Shown: positions 32,536 to 35,471 of the stretch, one piece after another
Layout: every line of letters begins with the position of its first letter
How positions within the stretch are numbered: position 1 is the first letter of the stretch
From: a virus
IMG/VR virus record: IMGVR_UViG_3300024259_000096
Coordinates: 1-35,471 of that record
Length of the DNA: 35,471 bases
Strand: one strand, 5' to 3'
Position numbers and translations under genes: made by a program
Notes under the pieces: model-generated
Database searches by the model: none
Told to the model about the DNA's origin: nothing
Seen by the model: the letters and a program-made list of their open reading frames with translations, nothing else

Positions 32536-32546
32536 TATAAATATAA
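32536..32546 (-). promoter_or_regulatory. Near-match of the repeated intergenic motif before the 232-residue head protein
   Basis: TATAAATATAA on the plus strand, ten of eleven bases matching, 20 bases upstream of the ATG at 32516 and overlapping the ribosome-site region only marginally. Confidence 0.3.
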
Positions 32547-32547
32547 A

Positions 32548-32943
32548 CTATCTACTTTTTCGACCACCTAAATATTTACGAAATCTTTTTTCTACTTTAT
32601 TCCATAATACTTGTAACATATCTCTAACACCTGAACTTGTATCACGAATATTTCCTTGTTTAATACCACGAATCAAATCCATAGCATCATATTTGTTATT
32701 CTTTACACCACTTAACATAATTGCAATTGCTCTTTGTGAAGATTTATTAAAAATTTTACCCATTTCTTGTACATCTTGTTGAACGTGTTTCTCAGCTTCT
32801 CCACTTGAATATGATTTACCATATGCCGAAAACTCATCTATTCCAGCTTTCTGAAATTCTTCGAATAATTTAGTCAAATCATCAGATTGTTCATCTAATC
32901 TCCAGTCTTTCCAAGTATCCCACATATTTTTTGTATAATTCAT
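32548..32943 (-). CDS. Small helical protein in head-protein cassette
   Basis: A 131-residue protein: MNYTKNMWDTWKDWRLDE, then QSDDLTKLFEEFQKAGIDEF, then GKIFNKSSQRAIAIMLSGVK and a basic end NKVEKRFRKYLGGRKSR. The N-terminus is unlike the leader but has an L-D-E site at residues 16-18, so it might also be cleaved. The body is helical and basic at the C-terminus, suggesting contact with DNA. It is separated from the next upstream gene by only 13 bases. I do not recognise the family. Confidence 0.6.
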   Translation of the reverse strand: MNYTKNMWDTWKDWRLDEQSDDLTKLFEEFQKAGIDEFSAYGKSYSSGEAEKHVQQDVQEMGKIFNKSSQRAIAIMLSGVKNNKYDAMDLIRGIKQGNIRDTSSGVRDMLQVLWNKVEKRFRKYLGGRKSR

Positions 32944-32956
32944 TTAATATATCACC

Positions 32957-33694
32957 TTATTTTATATAATCACTATCATATACGAATCCGAACCAGCCGC
33001 CAAATTTCATTTTCAATGCACGAATAGCCTGTTCCCAATCTTTACTGGTGTTATATAATACAGAATCACGTGTAGAAACTTTATGTTTTTGTCTAAACAT
33101 CTTTAATAATGTTTCTGAATCCTTAATGATTTTATCAGAAAGTTTCTCCATCTTTTTTACATCTGATTTAGAAAGAGCAACTGTTTCTTCATTTATAAAT
33201 TCATTTACTAAATTAATCTGTGACATTCCACCACCTTTCATAACTCCTTTTTTGATTGACTTATCAAATACATAGTCAACTACAGAAGTTAAAGTTCTTA
33301 TATCACCTCTAACCATAAACCCATTTGAAATTTTCTCTAATTCTGCACCAACTTTTTTAGTAACTGTTTTAAGATGTTTCTCTAAGGTTCTATCCTTAAT
33401 ATTTGTAAACTTTAGTGCCTTTCCTTCATTTACGGATTCTACTTTCATATCTGAAGTTCCCGCTAATTTATATCCCAATTGTTCTGCGTTATCTTTTCTC
33501 CATTGTTCGAATTCTTTTATTCCTTTTTTATTTAAAGTATCTTCACTGCCAAATCCCTCATCTGTAGTTTCTTCATCTAAATCTTCTTCTTTCATAAAAG
33601 CTTTTCCTTGACCAGTAAAGATTCTACCCATTTGGATTTTTTTTCCATTTGGTAATTGAGAAGTTTCATTTATAAGTTGTTTTAATTTAATCAT
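32957..33694 (-). CDS. Candidate internal head protein with leader and DEGFG...NAEQLG module
   Basis: A 245-residue protein starting MIKLKQLINE-TSQLP. The leader ends I-N-E. Residues about 44-75 carry DEGFGSEDTLNKKGIKEFEQ, then WRKDNAEQLGYKLAG, a module also seen at the C-terminus of the gene at 34232-34636. Residues about 90-160 look like a compact alpha-beta domain (KALKFTNIKDRTLEKHLKTV, then FMVRGDIRTLTSVVDYVFD), possibly a small fold similar to a phage inhibitor domain, but I cannot name it. A further EFINE-E site occurs near residue 168. The C-terminus is helical and aromatic (GGWFGFVYDSDYIK). Starts and stops overlap the neighbouring genes. Confidence 0.6.
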   Translation of the reverse strand: MIKLKQLINETSQLPNGKKIQMGRIFTGQGKAFMKEEDLDEETTDEGFGSEDTLNKKGIKEFEQWRKDNAEQLGYKLAGTSDMKVESVNEGKALKFTNIKDRTLEKHLKTVTKKVGAELEKISNGFMVRGDIRTLTSVVDYVFDKSIKKGVMKGGGMSQINLVNEFINEETVALSKSDVKKMEKLSDKIIKDSETLLKMFRQKHKVSTRDSVLYNTSKDWEQAIRALKMKFGGWFGFVYDSDYIK

Positions 33695-33984
33695 TAAAAT
33701 GATCCTTGTATAGCATCATAATTACTATAATATCTTTTTGCCTGTGTGAATAGCATTTTGTCTAATTTTTCTCTGACTTTCATCAAATCATTCATTTGAT
33801 TCATTTGGTTATGTAATACCATTACTGCATCATATGATTTTACTAAGTTTTTATTACCAAGTTTTCTTGCCAAATATATTCTCGCTTCATTATGATTATT
33901 ATAATCAGTCATTTTAGCCAGCATCTTAATATCTTTTAATGGTAATTCTTTGGCCTCAGTTAATATGTCCTTTAACTTAATCAT
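33694..33984 (-). CDS. Candidate internal head protein, paralogue A of NNHNEAR family
   Basis: A 96-residue protein starting MIKLKDILTE-AKELP, an L-T-E followed by alanine, the best match to the T4 IP leader (E-A cut). The body has DYNNHNEARIYLARKLGNKN, then LVKSYDAVMVLHN, and a C-terminal Y-S-N-Y-D. It is clearly related to the gene at 34983-35276 (leader, NNHNEAR.xLAxxxGNKxLVKxY, final S-K/N-Y region). The fold is helical. Two diverged paralogues in one cassette suggest a duplication followed by specialisation. Function unknown. Confidence 0.65.
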   Translation of the reverse strand: MIKLKDILTEAKELPLKDIKMLAKMTDYNNHNEARIYLARKLGNKNLVKSYDAVMVLHNQMNQMNDLMKVREKLDKMLFTQAKRYYSNYDAIQGSF

Positions 33985-34232
33985 GATATTTTATCCATTA
34001 ATCTTTTAATTTGTTTTAAAATCTTATTAGTACCTTGAGCATTTTGAAATACACCATAATCTTGTCCAATCTTTACTAATTCATCAAACTGGTCTCTTAA
34101 ATCATATTTCAAACTTCTCCAAGTTCTACTATCAATTTTCTTAGCAGGAATTACTTTAATTCTTTCATTGATTTGTGTTTTGGTATTTAGTTTACCACCA
34201 CCAATTCTATCAAATTCTTTTTTAAAATCCAT
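33981..34232 (-). CDS. Small basic protein in head-protein cassette
   Basis: An 83-residue protein: MDFKKEFDRIGGGKLNTKTQ, then INERIKVIPAKKIDSRTWRS, then LKYDLRDQFDELVKI and KQIKRLMDKIS. An I-N-E site sits at residues 21-23. It overlaps its neighbours at both ends by one to four bases, so it is co-translated with them. It is strongly basic and helical, consistent with DNA packaging or core contact. I do not recognise a family. Confidence 0.6.
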   Translation of the reverse strand: MDFKKEFDRIGGGKLNTKTQINERIKVIPAKKIDSRTWRSLKYDLRDQFDELVKIGQDYGVFQNAQGTNKILKQIKRLMDKIS

Positions 34233-34636
34233 TATACTTTTCTCCCTAATTGTTCTGCATTTTCTTTTCTTGCTTTTTCGAACTTATCTTTATCTTTACC
34301 TTTAAGTTCTCCACCGAAACCCTCATCTACATCATCTGGGTCATATTCAAAATTAGGTTTTTCAGGTTCTCTATATCCTTTATCAGATTTAGGACTAACT
34401 GCCATAATGGTTTCTTTAACCCTTTTAGCACCATATTTAGATATTAGTCTCATTAAATCTTCTTTTTTCACTTTTCTTGGTAAACCCTTATGTTTTGTAG
34501 AAGCATAATCCTCAGCATCTTTCTTTTTCATTCTTTTTGCTACTTTAGCTACTTTAGTACTTGCAGCTTTTTCACCTTTTTGAGCTGCATGAACCATTCC
34601 CATAAATTTTTGTTGTGCTTTAGATTTTGCAGGCAT
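34232..34636 (-). CDS. DUF3008-like basic protein with DEGFG...NAEQLG module
   Basis: A 134-residue protein starting MPAKSKAQQKFMGMVHAAQK, which fits the DUF3008-type start of small basic phage and bacterial proteins. The middle is rich in K (KVAKVAKRMKKKDAEDYAST, then RKVKKEDLMRLISKYGAKRV). The C-terminus has DDVDEGFGGELKGKDKDKFE, then KARKENAEQLG, a module also present in the gene at 32957-33694. It lacks the short leader of its neighbours. The positive charge suggests nucleic-acid or DNA-core binding. It starts at the base where the preceding gene stops. Confidence 0.65.
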   Translation of the reverse strand: MPAKSKAQQKFMGMVHAAQKGEKAASTKVAKVAKRMKKKDAEDYASTKHKGLPRKVKKEDLMRLISKYGAKRVKETIMAVSPKSDKGYREPEKPNFEYDPDDVDEGFGGELKGKDKDKFEKARKENAEQLGRKV

Positions 34637-34983
34637 TACATTATCCGTTTTAACACCTTTAATATTGCTCTATGTGTATCACTATATTGTGAATTATAAT
34701 TATCTTGATCAACTTCCACATCTATTTTAGATGCCAACATAGCCAATTGTCTAACTGCTTGTTTTCTATCACCAATTAAATATCTTGTTATAGCATCAGC
34801 TAATTTTTTATCCATTTGTTCTGTAATAACTTCTTCTTCTACTGAACAACAAGTTTCTCCTTCTGCACAATTATCACAACAAGAATTATGTTTTTCCATT
34901 ACACTTTTAAGAGTTGGTAATGGTTCACCAAATTTTCTGTCCCATGCTACTGTTTCTAATAATAAGTCTTTTAACTTAATCAT
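34636..34983 (-). CDS. Candidate internal head protein with cysteine-rich segment
   Basis: A 115-residue protein starting MIKLKDLLLE-TVAWDRKFG, the leader ending L-L-E. It shares KFGEPLPTLKSVMEKH with the gene at 31447-31818. Then comes a compact cysteine cluster, NSCCDNCAEGETCCSVEEE (five cysteines in twelve residues), which may bind metal or form disulfides. A second site, VITE-Q, follows, so processing could release the cysteine-rich piece. The C-terminal half is helical (DAITRYLIGDRKQAVRQLAM). The gene starts with a good GGAG site and overlaps its neighbours by one base. Confidence 0.65.
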   Translation of the reverse strand: MIKLKDLLLETVAWDRKFGEPLPTLKSVMEKHNSCCDNCAEGETCCSVEEEVITEQMDKKLADAITRYLIGDRKQAVRQLAMLASKIDVEVDQDNYNSQYSDTHRAILKVLKRIM

Positions 34984-35276
34984 TAAAACACTCCTACTAT
35001 AACATTATGATCTGAATACTTACTGTAAGATTGTTTAAATAATTCTTTATCCATTTTAATACGAAGTTTACTTAACTCTGGTGGTAAGTTACCAAGTGCC
35101 ATATTTAAATCCTCTATAGCAGTATAAACTTTTACTAACTTTTTATTCCCTATAGCCTTAGCTAATATTCTTCGAGCTTCATTATGATTATTGCTATCAG
35201 TTGCCCTATCAATCTGATTAATTATGGCCCCACCTAATTCTTTTTTCTCAGTTAATATATCTTTTAACTTAATCAT
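34983..35276 (-). CDS. Candidate internal head protein, paralogue B of NNHNEAR family
   Basis: A 97-residue protein starting MIKLKDILTE-KKELGG, then SNNHNEARRILAKAIGNKKL, then VKVYTAIEDLNMALGNL, ending SKYSDHNVIVGVF. It is a paralogue of the gene at 33694-33984. The leader ends L-T-E. The body is helical and basic. The gene start overlaps the stop of the partial gene at the right edge (TAATG). The likely role is core or internal head protein; exact function unknown. Confidence 0.65.
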   Translation of the reverse strand: MIKLKDILTEKKELGGAIINQIDRATDSNNHNEARRILAKAIGNKKLVKVYTAIEDLNMALGNLPPELSKLRIKMDKELFKQSYSKYSDHNVIVGVF

Positions 35277-35471
35277 TATGAAATCTTTACTTGGTTTCCG
35301 AACTTATGCCACATCTTACCAATTACAACATAAAGTCTTTTCTCGTTCATTTTATTCAACTTCTCTTTTATGTCATCACTTGCTTTATCATAAAGTTGTG
35401 TGAATAATCCTGCACTTAAACTATCTAACATTTTCCCACCAAGTTTTGCATAACCAGTCTTTTGAATATCA
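35276..35471 (-). CDS. Partial gene at right edge, C-terminal 64 residues
   Basis: Only the C-terminal part is in the window: GYAKLGGKMLDSLSAGLFTQ, then LYDKASDDIKEKLNKMNEKR, then LYVVIGKMWHKFGNQVKIS and TAA. It is coupled to the next gene by TAATG. The tail is helical and basic, with no known signature. Whether it begins with the same leader as the cassette cannot be seen here. Confidence 0.7.
   Translation of the reverse strand, partial: DIQKTGYAKLGGKMLDSLSAGLFTQLYDKASDDIKEKLNKMNEKRLYVVIGKMWHKFGNQVKIS

Noticed and set aside
32517-32567. Longer start for the 232-residue head protein (MVEKVDSLYLYSN...).
   Set aside because: The extension has no ribosome site, and starting at 32516 restores the leader MAKLKDLIKE and has AGGAG.
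1109-34699. Many open frames on the plus strand, including several longer than 100 codons (for example 783-residue sheath shadow at 10553-10915).
   Set aside because: They all lie opposite real minus-strand genes, have low-complexity or repeat-derived compositions and no ribosome sites. The fibre and acidic-scaffold genes create long antisense frames.

Overview
The window is about 35 kb of AT-rich DNA (roughly one third G+C) from a T4-like phage with a contractile tail. Every gene I can support lies on the minus strand, so the region is transcribed from right to left. The order is a structural-gene order: head proteins, neck, tail fibres, sheath, tube, tape measure, baseplate, then a small metabolic group. 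The major capsid protein, scaffold, sheath, tube, gp15-like and neck proteins are of T4 type. The short pelagic-style fibre modules (GSA/SVYGTTIGQN, IGQDVAT), a phage ribosomal protein bS21 and ThyX suggest a marine phage. The host cannot be named from the sequence. I see no tRNA, CRISPR array, insertion sequence or integrase, and there is no gene-free stretch longer than about 150 bases.

Reading in the direction of transcription: (1) 35471-31447 is a tightly coupled run of small genes whose starts and stops overlap. Five begin with a near-identical ten-residue leader, M(I/A)KLKxLLxE. This looks like the capsid-targeting and prohead-protease signal of T4 internal head proteins (MKTYQEFIAE). 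(2) 31444-31150 holds a 24-codon mini-gene and bS21. (3) 31003-28153 holds the scaffold and major capsid protein, behind a leader with two perfect inverted repeats, and ends in a strong terminator. (4) 28013-24651 holds two neck-type proteins and a gp15-like tail terminator fused to a fibre-like extension. (5) 24641-12190 is a large fibre and adhesin region with shared repeats, ending in a Peptidase_S74 self-cleaving chaperone domain. It also carries a zinc-ribbon/NUMOD3-like gene. (6) 12069-2978 and on to 917 is the tail: sheath, terminator, tube, a tail-chaperone-like gene with an apparent +1/-2 frameshift extension, tape measure and baseplate/hub genes. (7) 866-1 holds an APS-kinase-like protein, a nucleotidyltransferase and the start of thyX.

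The genes together describe a virion assembly programme. A scaffolded T4-type head is matured by a prohead protease, which is not in this window but whose cleavage signals are plentiful here. The head is loaded with a set of modular, probably internal, proteins, closed by neck proteins, and joined to a contractile tail with several adhesins. The most notable points are the cassette of candidate head-packaged proteins with shuffled modules, the frameshifted tail-assembly gene, the gp15-fibre fusion, and a repeated intergenic TATAAATATCA motif that may be a phage promoter element.
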